DNA of 38,885 nt from contig JAKBFV010000018.1 in NCBI GenBank assembly GCA_021833365.1, positions 1-38,885 of the forward strand, read 5' to 3'. Shown here piece by piece: positions 7,740 to 18,248 of this stretch. The stretch's first letter is position 1. Every line of letters starts with the position of its first letter. The DNA comes from Pseudomonadota bacterium. GTDB taxonomy: Bacteria > Pseudomonadota > Gammaproteobacteria > Pseudomonadales > Moraxellaceae. Below the pieces are notes generated by a model that ran no database searches, had not been told where the DNA came from, and saw only the letters and a list, made by a program, of their open reading frames with translations. A program made the position numbers and the translations under genes.

Positions 7740-10700
7740 TCACAGCTCCTTCGGCGCACACACCGGCAGTATCATCTGAAAGTGTGCGCCCTGGCCTGGC
7801 AGGGAATGGACACTGACGCTGCCACCGAGAAGATCGGTGACGATGGTGTGGACGATGTGCAAACCGAGGCCACTACCGCCTTTACCGAGCTTGGTGGTAA
7901 AGAACGGGTCAAAGATGTGCGCCAGATTCTCTGGCTGGATCCCCATGCCATCGTCATCAAAGAGCAGGCGCACACGATCCTCGCTCTGGCGTTCATAGAA
8001 CAGCCGTAGGTGTCCGTGCTGCCCCTTTTCATAGGCATGCGCCATGGCGTTGGTGACCAGATTGGTGATGACCTGGCTGAGAGCGCCGGGAAAGCTGTCC
8101 ATGGCGATGACACCACTGCCTTCGAGCTGGATCTCGTGCCCTTCCGGCTTGAGCAGGACGCGCACCGTCTCGACCACTTCATGCAGTACTTGCGCAAGAT
8201 CGAACTCACGCCGCATCTCGCCGGCCTGATCGACGGAGACCTGCTTGAAGTTGCCGATCAGATCGATGGCCCGCAGCAGACTCTTCTCGATCAGCCCCGT
8301 CGCCTTGCGCTGCTGCTCGAGCAGGTCCTTGAGGGTTTGTCGGCTCAGGGTGCTGCCACCGGCGACGCCCTGCAACTGTCGCAGGCCGTGGCTGAGGTGG
8401 GTGCTGGCGGTCAGGGCGACCCCGATCGGGGTGTTGAGTTCATGCGCCACCCCCGCCACCAGGCGGCCGAGGCCGCTGAGTCGCTCGTTACGCTGCATCA
8501 GCTCGCGCATCTGCATCGATTCGGTGATATCGCTGATGATGACGATGCGACTACCGTCGGCGATGCTGAGCCGGCTATATTCGACGATACGCCCGGCACT
8601 CGAGCGCTTGACGATGGTGCTGTCGTCCCAGTGCTCCCAGGTGCTGAAAGGCACCATCTCAGAGCCGGCTTCGATCAGGCGGCGGCGGTAGTCATCGTGA
8701 TCGATGCCCTGCCGCAGCCAGGTGGCGCGCTGTGGAAACATCTTCAAAAACGACTGGTTCCACAAACGCAGGCGACGATCCGGCCCCCATACGATGATGG
8801 CGCTGTCGAGAGCGTCGAGCACCTCGCGCAGATAAGCGCTCAGCGTCGACGACTCCTGGCGCGCGCGCTGTTCGGTCTCGATATGGTGGCGCAGCTTCTG
8901 CAAGGTCTCATCCTGGCGGATACGCAGGCGCAGCACCGAATGCCCGTAGGCGAAATCATCGATCAGCTCATGCAGAAGAGCCACTTCTTCTTCAGGGAAT
9001 CCATGCACCTGACCGGCATAAATGGAAAAGACCCCCTGCTGACCATCCTCGAGCCGAAAGGGCAGAGCGATGGATGATAAAAAGCCGCGCTCCAGAGCCG
9101 CCTCACGCCACGGTCGATAGGTGGGGTCCTGACGGTTATCGTCCGACGCTATCGGGCGCCCCTCACGCAAGGATCGCCCTGCCGGGCCCTGTCCATAAGG
9201 ATTATCGCCCCAGCTCAGCTTGATCACCTGCAAATAGTCGACGCCTTCACCCGCCCAGGCCGTAGGCCGCAAACTCTGCACCTCATCGTCGATGACATAG
9301 GACACGGCCGCCATGCGATGACCGCACTCTTCGACGATGATGCGGCAGACCTCATCCTGCAACGCGCGCTCATCGACAGCGCGGATGAGTGCCTGCGAGC
9401 TGCGCGAACGCGCGCGCAGCAGGCGGGCCTGGCGCTGCAGCTGAGCGTTGGCCTGATGCAGTTCCTGAGTCTTGGCCTGGACGAGGTGCTCGAGATGACT
9501 GCGGTGCAGACGCAACTCGTCTTCCAATTGCTTGCGCCGCGTGATGTCATGCAAAAGGACGACGAAATGACCGAAGTTGCCTTGCACGTCTTTGCGACTG
9601 CCGACCAGCAGCTCGAAGCCATGCGCCTGCCCGGCCAGATCGAGGTGGACGATGCGACCGCGCGACCAGCCCTGCTGGCGTGTCTCGGCAAGCGCTTGCG
9701 CAAAGACTTCGCCCGCCGGCGTCGGCCATTGCGCGAAGATGGGGTGCCCCACCGCCTGCATGAAAATCTCGGCGCCAGCTAGAACTTCGTGCTGCGGCAG
9801 GCGACAGCTCAGACAGCAGCCATCGGCATCGACCTCGAGCAACACATCGGGTATCGCCTCGATCAGAGCCTCAAGTCCTTTGCGGCTATCGTCAGCGAGC
9901 GAACGCGCTTCACGCACCGCCTGCAGAGCGCGCCGCAGGGCGCGTGTGCGTGTCAGCACGCGCAAACGCAAGGACTGCCCCCAGAGCAACAGCGCCAAAA
10001 TAGCCAGCGCTGCCACCCCGACCAGGATGATCAGGGAGCGATAATGTCGCCGCCAGGAGGCCGCTGGCAGATCTTCACCCTGCCAGCGACGCTCGATGCT
10101 GAGGACTTCCTGCGCCGGCAAACGCGCGAATCCGCGCTGCACCTCACCGTAGAGATCCGAGCGTGCGCGCGCCACCGCCCAGGCGAGAGAGCCCTCGCTG
10201 ATCGCCGCCGTCGCACGGAATTGCTGCAACAAACCACGATGCGCCAGCAGATAGACGGCGGCGGGCTGATCCATGCAGAAGACCGAGACCTGATGCTGCT
10301 GCGCGGCGTCGATGATGGCGTCATAGCTGACATAGGTGCGCACCTGATGCAGACCGGCTTCCGCCAGGGTGTGCAAGCAGGCATCGCCGCTCTTGACGGC
10401 GATCGTGAAGTCACTGAGAGAGTGTAGGTCGCCGACGCCAACGAGCTGGCGATCGAAATAGAGGCGCACCGGAATCTGCGCATAGGGGAGCGCAAATCGA
10501 TAGCGCGCACGGCGCTCCGGCGTCATGAAGATGGTATCAATGACATCGCCCTGCCCGGCCAGCAAGTCGGCCTTGGCCTGGCTCCAGGGCAGGCCCTGGA
10601 TCTGCACAGCGGTCTTGTTGGCCACCGCCCAGGCTTTCCAGACGTCGATGCGCTCACCCTGTAGGGTGCCGTTGGCAGTGCGAAAACTGTAGGGCGGGTA

Positions 10701-10796
10701 GTCATCATCGATGAGGACCCGCAAGGGCGGCTGCGCCCAGGCTGACAGGACGATGAATCCAGGCAGGAGAACAGCCCACCAACACCTGCCTGACAT
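7740..10796 (-). CDS. Membrane sensor histidine kinase: SBP3 - TM - PAS - GAF - PAS - HisKA - HATPase
   Basis: A 1018-residue kinase. Residues 1-21 are a signal peptide. About 24-240 form a family-3 solute-binding domain (LRVLIDDDYPPYSF, DVIDTIFMTPERR), as in BvgS/EvgS-type sensors. Residues 254-273 are a membrane helix. A PAS-like region (about 305-420) leads through a coiled coil to a GAF domain (about 465-625) and a second PAS domain (about 655-760). The phospho-acceptor is His785 in GVAHELNTP. The ATPase has NLVTNAMAH, DDDGMGI, FDPFFTTK and GSGLGLHIV. There is no receiver or HPt domain and no response regulator gene beside it. GGAGG lies seven bases before the ATG. It follows the GNAT gene by 31 bp, so the two are probably co-transcribed. 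The ligand is unknown. Confidence 0.92.
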   Translation of the reverse strand: MSGRCWWAVLLPGFIVLSAWAQPPLRVLIDDDYPPYSFRTANGTLQGERIDVWKAWAVANKTAVQIQGLPWSQAKADLLAGQGDVIDTIFMTPERRARYRFALPYAQIPVRLYFDRQLVGVGDLHSLSDFTIAVKSGDACLHTLAEAGLHQVRTYVSYDAIIDAAQQHQVSVFCMDQPAAVYLLAHRGLLQQFRATAAISEGSLAWAVARARSDLYGEVQRGFARLPAQEVLSIERRWQGEDLPAASWRRHYRSLIILVGVAALAILALLLWGQSLRLRVLTRTRALRRALQAVREARSLADDSRKGLEALIEAIPDVLLEVDADGCCLSCRLPQHEVLAGAEIFMQAVGHPIFAQWPTPAGEVFAQALAETRQQGWSRGRIVHLDLAGQAHGFELLVGSRKDVQGNFGHFVVLLHDITRRKQLEDELRLHRSHLEHLVQAKTQELHQANAQLQRQARLLRARSRSSQALIRAVDERALQDEVCRIIVEECGHRMAAVSYVIDDEVQSLRPTAWAGEGVDYLQVIKLSWGDNPYGQGPAGRSLREGRPIASDDNRQDPTYRPWREAALERGFLSSIALPFRLEDGQQGVFSIYAGQVHGFPEEEVALLHELIDDFAYGHSVLRLRIRQDETLQKLRHHIETEQRARQESSTLSAYLREVLDALDSAIIVWGPDRRLRLWNQSFLKMFPQRATWLRQGIDHDDYRRRLIEAGSEMVPFSTWEHWDDSTIVKRSSAGRIVEYSRLSIADGSRIVIISDITESMQMRELMQRNERLSGLGRLVAGVAHELNTPIGVALTASTHLSHGLRQLQGVAGGSTLSRQTLKDLLEQQRKATGLIEKSLLRAIDLIGNFKQVSVDQAGEMRREFDLAQVLHEVVETVRVLLKPEGHEIQLEGSGVIAMDSFPGALSQVITNLVTNAMAHAYEKGQHGHLRLFYERQSEDRVRLLFDDDGMGIQPENLAHIFDPFFTTKLGKGGSGLGLHIVHTIVTDLLGGSVSVHSLPGQGAHFQMILPVCAPKEL

Positions 10797-10827
10797 CCTT
10801 GACGCCTCCTACCAGGTCAGCTCCCGG

Positions 10828-11256
10828 CTACAGCTGGCACCTGTAGATGCCCGTCTCTCCATGCGCGATGAAGCCCATGGCCCTGAGTATAGACGCCAGC
10901 GCCGCATCGTCGACCGGAAATCCAGTCACCAGATATCCCGCCCCCCGTTCCAGCTCCTGCTGACGTATCTCCTCGACGAGTCGCTCGGCGACACCCCGGC
11001 CGCGCGTCGCCGGATGCACGGCGAGATAACGCATGACGCGATCCTCACCCTGGTCACCGACGAGCGCCCCACAGATCCAGTGTCCGTTGAAACGTCCGGC
11101 ATAATAGCGGTCACCACGTTCAGACAGCCGTTTCTGCAGGTCGGCGAGCACCGTCTGGGCATCGGCATAACCTGGCGTATCGATATAAATGCGCCGCAGA
11201 TCCTCAGCGATCGCAGGCGGCAGCTCTTTCTGATAGACCTCGACTTCGACAGGCAT
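10828..11256 (-). CDS. GNAT-family protein, PanZ/PanM-like
   Basis: A 142-residue single-domain GNAT protein. The acetyl-CoA site is RYLAVHPATRGRGVAERLVEEI (the R/Q-x-x-G-x-G/A loop), and the C-terminal strand pair is LRAMGFIAHGETGIYRC. The N-terminal part, ELPPAIAEDLRRIYIDTPG then RYYAGRFNGHWICGALV, resembles PanZ, the acetyl-CoA sensor that promotes maturation of aspartate decarboxylase PanD in enterobacteria. That role is only a suggestion here, since panD is not in the window. The start has TGGAG seven bases upstream. It is divergent from hisB and lies upstream of, and close to, the sensor kinase gene. Confidence 0.75.
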   Translation of the reverse strand: MPVEVEVYQKELPPAIAEDLRRIYIDTPGYADAQTVLADLQKRLSERGDRYYAGRFNGHWICGALVGDQGEDRVMRYLAVHPATRGRGVAERLVEEIRQQELERGAGYLVTGFPVDDAALASILRAMGFIAHGETGIYRCQL

Positions 11257-11333
11257 GAAGACAACTCCACAATGAGGATGCCCCCAGTATAATGATCTCT
11301 ACCGGCTTTTCACCACGATGAGTTCAGGCATCG

Positions 11334-11339
11334 TATAAT
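11334..11339 (+). promoter_or_regulatory. hisB: Candidate -10 box for the hisBHAF operon
   Basis: A consensus TATAAT lies 28 bases before the hisB ATG. No good -35 is found at 16-18 bases; TTTCAC at 11308 is the nearest match. A second identical TATAAT at 11288-11293 lies 46 bp upstream and could serve either strand of this divergent region. Confidence 0.4.
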
Positions 11340-11366
11340 GTCGGCGTTTCCTCACGAAGGCCTATC

Positions 11367-11960
11367 ATGAGCGCACGATCCGCAAGCGTCGTCAGAAACA
11401 CCCAGGAGACCCGCATCAACGCCGAGATCTGTCTCGACGGCAGCGGCCAGGGTGACATCCATACCGGCATGCCCTTTCTCGATCATATGATCGACCAGAT
11501 CGTCCGTCATGGCCTGATCGACATACGCCTGCACTGCCAAGGCGATCTGAGCGTCGACGATCACCATAGCGCCGAGGATTGTGGCATCGTCCTCGGTCAG
11601 GCGCTGGCGGCGGCGCTCGGCGATAAACGTGGCGTCCGCCGTTACGGTCACGCCTATGTCCCGCTCGATGAAGCCTTGTCTCGCGTCGTCGTCGATCTCT
11701 CCGGTCGCCCCGGTCTCTTCTACCAGATCGACTTCAGCCGCGCCCGCATCGGCCAGTTCGACGTCGATCTGTTCCGGGAATTTTTCCAGGGCCTGGTCAA
11801 TCACGCGCAGATGACCCTGCACATCGACAATCTGCGCGGCCTGAATGCCCACCACCAGATCGAGTCGGTGTTCAAGGCCTTCGCCCGCGCCCTGCGTGTC
11901 GCCGTCGAGATGGATCCCGGCATGCAAGGCGTCACGCCCTCGACCAAGGGCCAGCTATGA
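11367..11960 (+). CDS. hisB: Imidazoleglycerol-phosphate dehydratase HisB
   Basis: A 197-residue enzyme for step 6 of histidine synthesis, dehydrating imidazole glycerol phosphate to imidazole acetol phosphate. Metal-binding His/Glu clusters are visible: [30 protein letters not shown] and [17 protein letters not shown]. The C-terminus ends STKGQL as usual. It is monofunctional, with no fused histidinol-phosphatase domain, unlike E. coli. GAAGG lies seven bases before the ATG. It is the first gene of hisBHAF and overlaps hisH by ATGA. Confidence 0.97.
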   Translation: MSARSASVVRNTQETRINAEICLDGSGQGDIHTGMPFLDHMIDQIVRHGLIDIRLHCQGDLSVDDHHSAEDCGIVLGQALAAALGDKRGVRRYGHAYVPLDEALSRVVVDLSGRPGLFYQIDFSRARIGQFDVDLFREFFQGLVNHAQMTLHIDNLRGLNAHHQIESVFKAFARALRVAVEMDPGMQGVTPSTKGQL

Positions 11961-12589
11961 CGCGGGTGGCTTTGCTCGACTATGGCATGGGTAACCTGCA
12001 TTCGGTGGCCAAGGCGCTCGAGCATGTCGGCGCCAGCCACGTCGACATCACCGACGACGCCGCCCTGATCGCACGCGCCGACCGCATCGTCCTGCCTGGC
12101 CAGGGCGCCATGCGTGAGTGCATGCAGGCCATGCGCACCGCTGGCATCGACCTTGTGGTCCGCGAACTGATAGGCCGCAAACCCCTGCTCGGTATCTGTG
12201 TCGGCATGCAGGCTCTGCTCAGCCACTCGGAAGAAAATGCCGGTGTCGATGGCCTCGACGTCTATCCTGGCCAGGTGCGCTTCTTCGGTCACGACCTGCA
12301 TGAGCAGGGCAGACGCCTGAAAATCCCGCACATGGGCTGGAATGAAGTCTGGCAGCAGGACGCTCATCCACTCTGGCAGGACATCGCCGACGGCAGTCGC
12401 TTCTACTTCGTCCACAGCTACTACTGTCAGCCCCAGGCCGCATCCCTCTGTCGCGCTCACAGCGACTACGGGCTGCGCTTCTGCTCGGCGCTTGGCCATG
12501 AAGCGGTCTTTGCCGTCCAGTTTCACCCCGAGAAGAGTCAGCGCGCCGGTCTGACCCTGCTGCGTAATTTTCTCAACTGGCGCCCCTGA
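11957..12589 (+). CDS. hisH: Imidazole glycerol phosphate synthase, glutaminase subunit HisH
   Basis: A 210-residue class I glutamine amidotransferase that passes ammonia to HisF. The nucleophile is Cys81 in [12 protein letters not shown], and the His-Glu pair is in VQFHPEKSQ near residues 193-195. The oxyanion strand region is [10 protein letters not shown]. It overlaps hisB by 4 bp. HisA (12608) follows with an 18-bp gap. HisH and HisF form one enzyme complex, but hisA lies between their genes, the usual proteobacterial order. Confidence 0.97.
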   Translation: MTRVALLDYGMGNLHSVAKALEHVGASHVDITDDAALIARADRIVLPGQGAMRECMQAMRTAGIDLVVRELIGRKPLLGICVGMQALLSHSEENAGVDGLDVYPGQVRFFGHDLHEQGRRLKIPHMGWNEVWQQDAHPLWQDIADGSRFYFVHSYYCQPQAASLCRAHSDYGLRFCSALGHEAVFAVQFHPEKSQRAGLTLLRNFLNWRP

Positions 12590-12607
12590 GAATCTCCGAG
12601 AAATGCC

Positions 12608-13339
12608 ATGCTGATCATTCCCGCCATAGACCTCAAGGATGGAGCTTGCGTCCGTTTGCGCCAGGGGCGCATGGACGACAACACCGTCTTCTCCGATGAC
12701 CCCGTCGCCATGGCCCGGCACTGGCAATCACAAGGCGCAAGGCGCCTGCATCTGGTCGATCTCAACGGCGCCTTTGCCGGTGCGCCGGTGCACGCCGAGG
12801 TCGTCACCGCCATTCATCGCGCCCTGCCGCAACTACCCCTGCAGATCGGCGGCGGCATCCGCGATATGGCGACCATCGATCGCTATCTGCAGGCCGGTGT
12901 GCAGTGGGTCATCCTCGGCACCTCCGCCCTGCGCCAGCCGGATCTCGTCGACGCCGCCTGCGCGCGTCATCCCGGCCGCATCATCGTCGGCATCGACGCC
13001 CGCGATGGCCTGGTCGCCAGCGAAGGCTGGGCTGAGCTCAGCGAAACACCGGCCCTCGAACTCGCTCTGCGTTTTCGCACAGCGGGCATCGCCGCCATCG
13101 TCTACACCGACATCAGCCGTGACGGCATGATGCAGGGCGTCAATGTCCAGGCCACCGCCGACCTGGCACGGCAGAGCGGCCTGCCGATCATCGCCTCGGG
13201 CGGCATCAGCCATATCGATGACATCGTGGCGCTGCGCGCCAGCGGCGAGAAGGGCATCATCGCCGCCATCAGCGGGCGCGCCCTCTACGAAGGGCAGCTC
13301 GTCCTCGCCGAAGCGCAAGCCCTGGCAGATCAGCCATGA
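12608..13339 (+). CDS. hisA: ProFAR isomerase HisA
   Basis: A 243-residue TIM-barrel enzyme that isomerises ProFAR to PRFAR, the substrate of HisF-HisH. The general base Asp8 is in [10 protein letters not shown], and the second catalytic Asp is in [10 protein letters not shown]. Phosphate loops IGGGIRD and IASGGIS are present, as is YTDISRDGM. It overlaps hisF by ATGA, so the two are translationally coupled. Confidence 0.97.
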   Translation: MLIIPAIDLKDGACVRLRQGRMDDNTVFSDDPVAMARHWQSQGARRLHLVDLNGAFAGAPVHAEVVTAIHRALPQLPLQIGGGIRDMATIDRYLQAGVQWVILGTSALRQPDLVDAACARHPGRIIVGIDARDGLVASEGWAELSETPALELALRFRTAGIAAIVYTDISRDGMMQGVNVQATADLARQSGLPIIASGGISHIDDIVALRASGEKGIIAAISGRALYEGQLVLAEAQALADQP

Positions 13340-14103
13340 GTCTGGCCAGGCGCATCATCCCCTGCCTCGACGTCGACAAAGGTCGCGTCGTCAAGGGCGT
13401 ACAGTTCGTCGACATCCGCGACGCCGGCGACCCCGTCGAAGTGGCGCGCCGCTATGACGCCGAAGGCGCCGATGAGATCACTTTTCTTGACATCAGCGCC
13501 AGCCACGAGGGCCGCGACACCACCCTCGAGACGGTGCGCCGCATGGCCAGCGAGGTCTTCGTGCCCCTCACCGTCGGTGGCGGCATCCGCAGCATCGCCG
13601 ACATTCGCGCCCTGCTCAACGCCGGCGCCGACAAGGTCAGCATCAATTCAGCCGCCATCACCGACCCTGACCTGATCAAGGCCGCCGCCGATCACTTCGG
13701 CGCCCAATGTCTGGTCATCGCCGTCGACGCCAAGCAGGTGGCGACAGGGCGCTGGGAGATCTTCACCCATGGTGGACGTCGGCCGACCGGCATCGATGCC
13801 ATCGAATGGGCGGTGCGCATGACCGAAGGCGGTGCCGGTGAGGTGCTGCTCACCAGCATGGATGCCGACGGTACGCGCCAGGGTTATGACCTCGCCTTGA
13901 CGCGAGCGGTCAGCGACGCGGTGCGCGTACCGGTCATCGCCTCAGGCGGCGTCGGCAGCCTCGAGCACCTCGCCCAGGGCTTCATCGCCGGCGGCGCCGA
14001 TGCCGTCCTCGCCGCCAGCATCTTCCATTTCGGCCAGCACAGCATCGGTGAAGCGAAGCGCTATCTCAGTGCCCAGGGTCTGACGATGCGGCTGGATGCA
14101 TGA
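13336..14103 (+). CDS. hisF: Imidazole glycerol phosphate synthase, cyclase subunit HisF
   Basis: A 255-residue TIM barrel that makes imidazole glycerol phosphate and AICAR. The catalytic Asp11 is in [16 protein letters not shown]; the second is in [29 protein letters not shown] and IASGGVGS line the active site. It ends in a 38-bp convergent overlap with ctpA, so no terminator can lie between the two stop codons outside coding sequence. Confidence 0.97.
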   Translation: MSLARRIIPCLDVDKGRVVKGVQFVDIRDAGDPVEVARRYDAEGADEITFLDISASHEGRDTTLETVRRMASEVFVPLTVGGGIRSIADIRALLNAGADKVSINSAAITDPDLIKAAADHFGAQCLVIAVDAKQVATGRWEIFTHGGRRPTGIDAIEWAVRMTEGGAGEVLLTSMDADGTRQGYDLALTRAVSDAVRVPVIASGGVGSLEHLAQGFIAGGADAVLAASIFHFGQHSIGEAKRYLSAQGLTMRLDA

Positions 14104-15475
14104 GATCCTGTGCACGCAGGATGCTCAGTGCCTGATAGAGCTGAAAATCATGCGCCAGCAAGCGATCGCCCTCTGAGGGCGCGTCCGCACTGCTGGCTTT
14201 TTGCTGATTGCCGAGATGACCGGCGAGATCAGCTTCGTGATAGAACTGATCGCTGTCATCATTGATCTTGACGTCGGCCTGACGCACGATCAGATCCGGG
14301 ACGATGCCGTGCGCCTGGATAGAGCGACCACTTGGCGTGTAGTAGCGTGCCGTCGTCAGCTTGATGCCGCGCTCACCGCGCAGAGGCAGCACCGACTGCA
14401 CCGAACCCTTGCCAAAACTGGTGGTACCCAGCAGTAGGGCGCGATGCTGGTCCTGCAGGGCACCGGCGACAATCTCGGCCGCCGACGCCGTACCGCCATT
14501 GATCAGCACCACCACCGGTACGCCACTGAACAGTTGTCCCGGCGTGGCGACAAAGCGCTGGTCGGCGTCCTTGATGCGCCCATGCGTGCTGACGATGACG
14601 CCCTGATCAAGAAAATCGTCGGCGACTTCCACCGCTCCGTTGAGCACACCGCCAGGATTGTTGCGCAGATCGAGGACGACGCCGCGGATGGTCCCCGTCG
14701 CCCGCAGCTTACGCGTCTCCGCCTCGAGGTCCTGGCCGGTTTTTTCGGTGAACATGCTGATGCGCAGCAGCGCCTCGCCGGGCACGATCCAGCTCCCCTG
14801 CACGGCACTGACGGCGATGTGGGCACGTTGCATGGCGATGTCCTGCAATGGACCGTCGCCCCTTTGTATGGTGATGACGATGCGGCTGCCGGGGGCGCCA
14901 TTCATCTGCGCGATCAGCGCCTGCATACTCTGGCCATGCACCAGCTGACCATTCAATTTGATGATGACGTCACCAGCGCGAATACCCGCCTTCTGCGCCG
15001 GCGAGCCATCGATGGGCGCGACCACCTTGAGCTGATCATTGTCCATATTCAGCTCGAGCCCGACACCATCGAAGGCGCCACTGGTATCTTCGCGCAAGGT
15101 GCGATAGTCCTTGCGATCGAGATACTCGGAATGCGGATCGAGGGATTCGAGCATGCCGCGCACGGCATCGACCCAGAGCGTATGATCCGGCACCGGCTCG
15201 ACATAGGAGGCCCGGATCTGATCCATGACCTCGACGAACATGCGCAGATCCTCGACATCCATCGCCGCCACGCCAGTCGTCGCAGCCGGAGTCTGCACGG
15301 GCACCAGCACGGAAGCTGGTGCCAGAGCTGGCGCCAGCAGCGGTGCCTGGGTCGGCGCCGGTGACAAAGATCCGGCAGGGGTCGCGGGCGCGGCCGGAGC
15401 ACTGGCGTCTTGCGGCGGCTGCGCCTGGGAAGGGGCGACCGCGATGAGCATCATGGCGAGAACGAGGCGGCGCAT
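14066..15475 (-). CDS. ctpA: Carboxy-terminal processing protease CtpA (S41 family)
   Basis: A 469-residue periplasmic serine protease. A signal peptide ([17 protein letters not shown]) is followed by an Ala/Pro-rich linker to about residue 75. The PDZ domain (about 130-205) has [15 protein letters not shown]. In the S41 domain the nucleophile Ser is in GGTASAAEI (near 331) and the Lys in [11 protein letters not shown] (near 356), the Ser-Lys dyad. LDLRNNPGG is the usual strand. The start at 15475 has AGGGGA upstream and begins the signal peptide; the frame is open further upstream, but that part is shadow sequence. Such proteases control cell-wall hydrolases, which fits envC next to it. Confidence 0.93.
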   Translation of the reverse strand: MRRLVLAMMLIAVAPSQAQPPQDASAPAAPATPAGSLSPAPTQAPLLAPALAPASVLVPVQTPAATTGVAAMDVEDLRMFVEVMDQIRASYVEPVPDHTLWVDAVRGMLESLDPHSEYLDRKDYRTLREDTSGAFDGVGLELNMDNDQLKVVAPIDGSPAQKAGIRAGDVIIKLNGQLVHGQSMQALIAQMNGAPGSRIVITIQRGDGPLQDIAMQRAHIAVSAVQGSWIVPGEALLRISMFTEKTGQDLEAETRKLRATGTIRGVVLDLRNNPGGVLNGAVEVADDFLDQGVIVSTHGRIKDADQRFVATPGQLFSGVPVVVLINGGTASAAEIVAGALQDQHRALLLGTTSFGKGSVQSVLPLRGERGIKLTTARYYTPSGRSIQAHGIVPDLIVRQADVKINDDSDQFYHEADLAGHLGNQQKASSADAPSEGDRLLAHDFQLYQALSILRAQDLMHPAASSDPGH

Positions 15476-15515
15476 CAGGACATCCCCTGGCTGATATGGG
15501 TGGATTATATGACGT

Positions 15516-16652
15516 CTATTTCTCATGACACCAGCGCATCGGATCTTCCGGATGGCCGTGCCGTCTGACCTCGAAATAGACTCCCTGCGAACTGGCATCG
15601 CCGGTATCACCGGCTTCGGCGATGGCCTCACCGGCCTGTACCACATCACCCGCGTGCTTGCGCAGACTACGGTTCTGGCCATAGATGCTGAGCAGTCCCT
15701 GACCATGGTCGACGATGATGAGCAGGCCATAGCCGCGCACATAAGCGGCATAAACGACACGACCGGCGGCGATGGCTCGCACCGGTGTGCCACTGGCTGC
15801 TGCGATCACCACCCCATTCCAGCGTAAGCCGCCCATGCGCTCGGCGGCGAACTGATTGCGCAGACCGCCGCTGGCGGGCAAGGCGCAGGCGCCAGCAGGG
15901 GCAGGGAGGAGAGCTGCTGGCGGCGCCGGTGATGTACTGGGCGCCGGATGGCTGAGACGCTCGAGCAGGTCGCTCAGGCGGTGCTCGCTGCGCTGCAGGC
16001 GCTCGAGCTTCTGGCCGTCCGACTCTTCGCGGTGGCGCAGCACGGCGAGAGCGCGCTGGCGACGCTTTTGCGCCCCTGACAGCTCCTGGTGCCGCTGCTG
16101 CAGACCCTGCTGCAATTCTGCCAGATGATCGCGCTCATGCTCAGCCTGCTGACGACTCTGCGCCAGTTCCGCGACGTTGCGGCGCAAGGCCTGCAGGCGC
16201 TGATCGCGGTCGGCATTGAGGATACGAAAATCATGCAGAACGCGTGCCAGCTTTTCCGGGTGCTGCTGGTTGAGCAGCAGACGGAAATAGTCATGCCGCA
16301 CATTCTGCCAGACCAAGCGGTCTTCGCGGATCAAGGCCTGGGTCTGCGTGCGATCCTCCTGCTCGAGCTGCTGCTGCCGCTGTTGCAGGGCGAGGAGCTG
16401 GCGATTGACCTCCGTCACTTGCGTATCCAATCCACGCATCTGCTCGACCAGCCGACCGATATCACGCTCAGCCTGCTCGCGCGCCTGCTCCTGCTGCTGC
16501 CGCTGCGCTTCGGTGAGGCGCTGGTTCGCCTCCACTTTAGCGATCTGGCGCCGCACCGCGCTGAGATGGGAACTGACATTGGTCGCTGGCCGCGCCTGCG
16601 CCAGGGCGGGCAGCAAGAGCAGCAGGATCAGCCAACGCACGCTCGCCCTCAT
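15516..16652 (-). CDS. envC: Murein hydrolase activator EnvC
   Basis: A 378-residue periplasmic protein. The signal peptide is LILLLLLPALAQA. A long Gln/Arg/Glu-rich coiled coil (about 30-230) binds the division apparatus (FtsEX) in characterised homologues. After a Pro-rich hinge comes a C-terminal LytM domain with GGLRWNGVVIAAASGTPVRA, YGLLIIVDHGQG and VYFEVRRHG. The canonical zinc ligands are replaced (RNQFAAERMGG where H...D is expected, YFEVRR in place of HxH), as in EnvC, which activates amidases but does not cut. Its start abuts the gpmI stop, so gpmI-envC-ctpA form an operon. Confidence 0.92.
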   Translation of the reverse strand: MRASVRWLILLLLLPALAQARPATNVSSHLSAVRRQIAKVEANQRLTEAQRQQQEQAREQAERDIGRLVEQMRGLDTQVTEVNRQLLALQQRQQQLEQEDRTQTQALIREDRLVWQNVRHDYFRLLLNQQHPEKLARVLHDFRILNADRDQRLQALRRNVAELAQSRQQAEHERDHLAELQQGLQQRHQELSGAQKRRQRALAVLRHREESDGQKLERLQRSEHRLSDLLERLSHPAPSTSPAPPAALLPAPAGACALPASGGLRNQFAAERMGGLRWNGVVIAAASGTPVRAIAAGRVVYAAYVRGYGLLIIVDHGQGLLSIYGQNRSLRKHAGDVVQAGEAIAEAGDTGDASSQGVYFEVRRHGHPEDPMRWCHEK

Positions 16653-18188
16653 TCAGAGCAGCTCGATCAGGCTGTGTCCGGTCATCTCGGCCGGTTGCGG
16701 CAAACCCATCAACTTGAGCAGGGTCGGCGCGACGTCGACGAGGGTGCCACCACTCGCCTGTAGCTTGACGGCACGCGACCCGACATAGATGAGCGGCACG
16801 GGATTGGTGGTATGCGCGGTCAGCGGCTGGCCCGCCGCTTCATCGACCATGCATTCGACATTGCCATGATCCGCGGTGATGATCATCTCGCCACCGACCT
16901 CGGCGAGCACCGGCAGCAGACGGCCAAGACAGCGATCGACCGCCTCGACCGCCTGAATGGCGGCTGCCATGATGCCGGTATGGCCGACCTGGTCACCATT
17001 GGCGAAATTGCAGATGATGGCCTCGTAGCGACGCTCGCGCATGGCCGCGATCAAACGCTCGGTGATCGCATCGACCGACATCTCCGGCAGCAGATCGAAA
17101 GTGGCGACTTTTGGCGAGGGGATGAGAATGCGATCCTCGCCGGGGAAAGGTTCCTCACGGCCGCCGTTGAAGAAAAACGTCACATGCGCGTATTTCTCGG
17201 TCTCGGCGATACGCAGCTGATGACAGCCGAGCTCCGACAGATACTCGCCCAAGACCCGCTGCAGGGACTGTGGCGGAAAGGCCACCGGCGCCGCGATGTC
17301 TTCACTGTACTCGGTGAGCTGAACGAATCTCGCCAGTTGCGGACGGCGCCGCCGCACCAGCGTCGGCACTGCATCCGCGGTCAAGGCACGGCTGAGCTGA
17401 CGCGCGCGATCGGCACGAAAATTCATGAAGATGACGACGTCACCGTCTTGCATGGGTGTCGCTGCGCCGATGCGCGTCGCCTGCACGAACTCATCGTTTT
17501 CGCCACGTGCATAGGCGTCAGCCAGTCCCTGTGCGGCGCTATCGGCGTGAAAAGGCGCCGCCCCATCGACGATGAGATCCCAGGCGCTCTGCATGCGTGA
17601 CCAGTTGTTGTCACGGTCCATGGCGTAGTAGCGACCACACAGGCTGCTGATCCTCGCCACCGCCGGCAAGGCCTGTGTCAGCTTCTGCAGATATCCGGCG
17701 GCCGAGCGCGGCGGCGTGTCACGGCCATCGAGAAAGGCGTGCAGGCAGATCTCGCCGACACCGCCGGCAGCGGCGAGGGCGACCATCGCCTCGATATGAT
17801 CGATATGGCTATGCACACCGCCATCGGAGAGCAGCCCCATGATGTGCAGACGACTTTTTTGGCCAACGGCCGTCGCGATGGCGTCAGCGAGCACCGGATT
17901 CTGCTGAAAACTGCCATCCTCGATCGCCTGGCTGATGCGGGTCAGATCCTGATAGACGACGCGACCGGCGCCGAGATGGGTATGCCCGACCTCGGAATTG
18001 CCCATCTGTCCGCGCGGCAGACCGACATCGAGACCTGAGGCCGAGATCAAAGTGTGCGGCTGTTCCTGCCATAAGCCTTGCCACACCGGCGCCTGCGCCT
18101 GCGCGATGGCGTTGTAGTTCGTCTCGGGACGGTAGCCCCATCCATCGAGAATCAGCAGGATCACCGGCTGCACATGCTGGGGCATCAC
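16653..18188 (-). CDS. gpmI: 2,3-bisphosphoglycerate-independent phosphoglycerate mutase
   Basis: A 511-residue Mn2+ enzyme of glycolysis interconverting 3- and 2-phosphoglycerate. It starts with [13 protein letters not shown] (metal Asp). The phosphoserine nucleophile is Ser65 in [16 protein letters not shown]. Further signatures are [56 protein letters not shown] and [17 protein letters not shown] gives a strong ribosome binding site before the double Met. gpmI is first in the gpmI-envC-ctpA run. Confidence 0.97.
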   Translation of the reverse strand: MMPQHVQPVILLILDGWGYRPETNYNAIAQAQAPVWQGLWQEQPHTLISASGLDVGLPRGQMGNSEVGHTHLGAGRVVYQDLTRISQAIEDGSFQQNPVLADAIATAVGQKSRLHIMGLLSDGGVHSHIDHIEAMVALAAAGGVGEICLHAFLDGRDTPPRSAAGYLQKLTQALPAVARISSLCGRYYAMDRDNNWSRMQSAWDLIVDGAAPFHADSAAQGLADAYARGENDEFVQATRIGAATPMQDGDVVIFMNFRADRARQLSRALTADAVPTLVRRRRPQLARFVQLTEYSEDIAAPVAFPPQSLQRVLGEYLSELGCHQLRIAETEKYAHVTFFFNGGREEPFPGEDRILIPSPKVATFDLLPEMSVDAITERLIAAMRERRYEAIICNFANGDQVGHTGIMAAAIQAVEAVDRCLGRLLPVLAEVGGEMIITADHGNVECMVDEAAGQPLTAHTTNPVPLIYVGSRAVKLQASGGTLVDVAPTLLKLMGLPQPAEMTGHSLIELL

Positions 18189-18248
18189 CTAGCTCCTCGC
18201 ACCGAAAAGGCGATCTTAACAAATCCGTCGCCGATCGTCGCCCCGCCA

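Noticed and set aside
8010-9077. 355-codon open frame on the + strand
   Set aside because: It is antisense to the sensor kinase, has no family resemblance, and is the kind of long shadow frame expected in GC-rich coding DNA.
14444-15364. 306-codon + strand open frame over ctpA
   Set aside because: It is a shadow of ctpA with no ribosome binding site or known domain.
15476-15793. N-terminal extension of CtpA
   Set aside because: It would bury the signal peptide and overlaps envC; AGGGGA before 15475 marks the true start.
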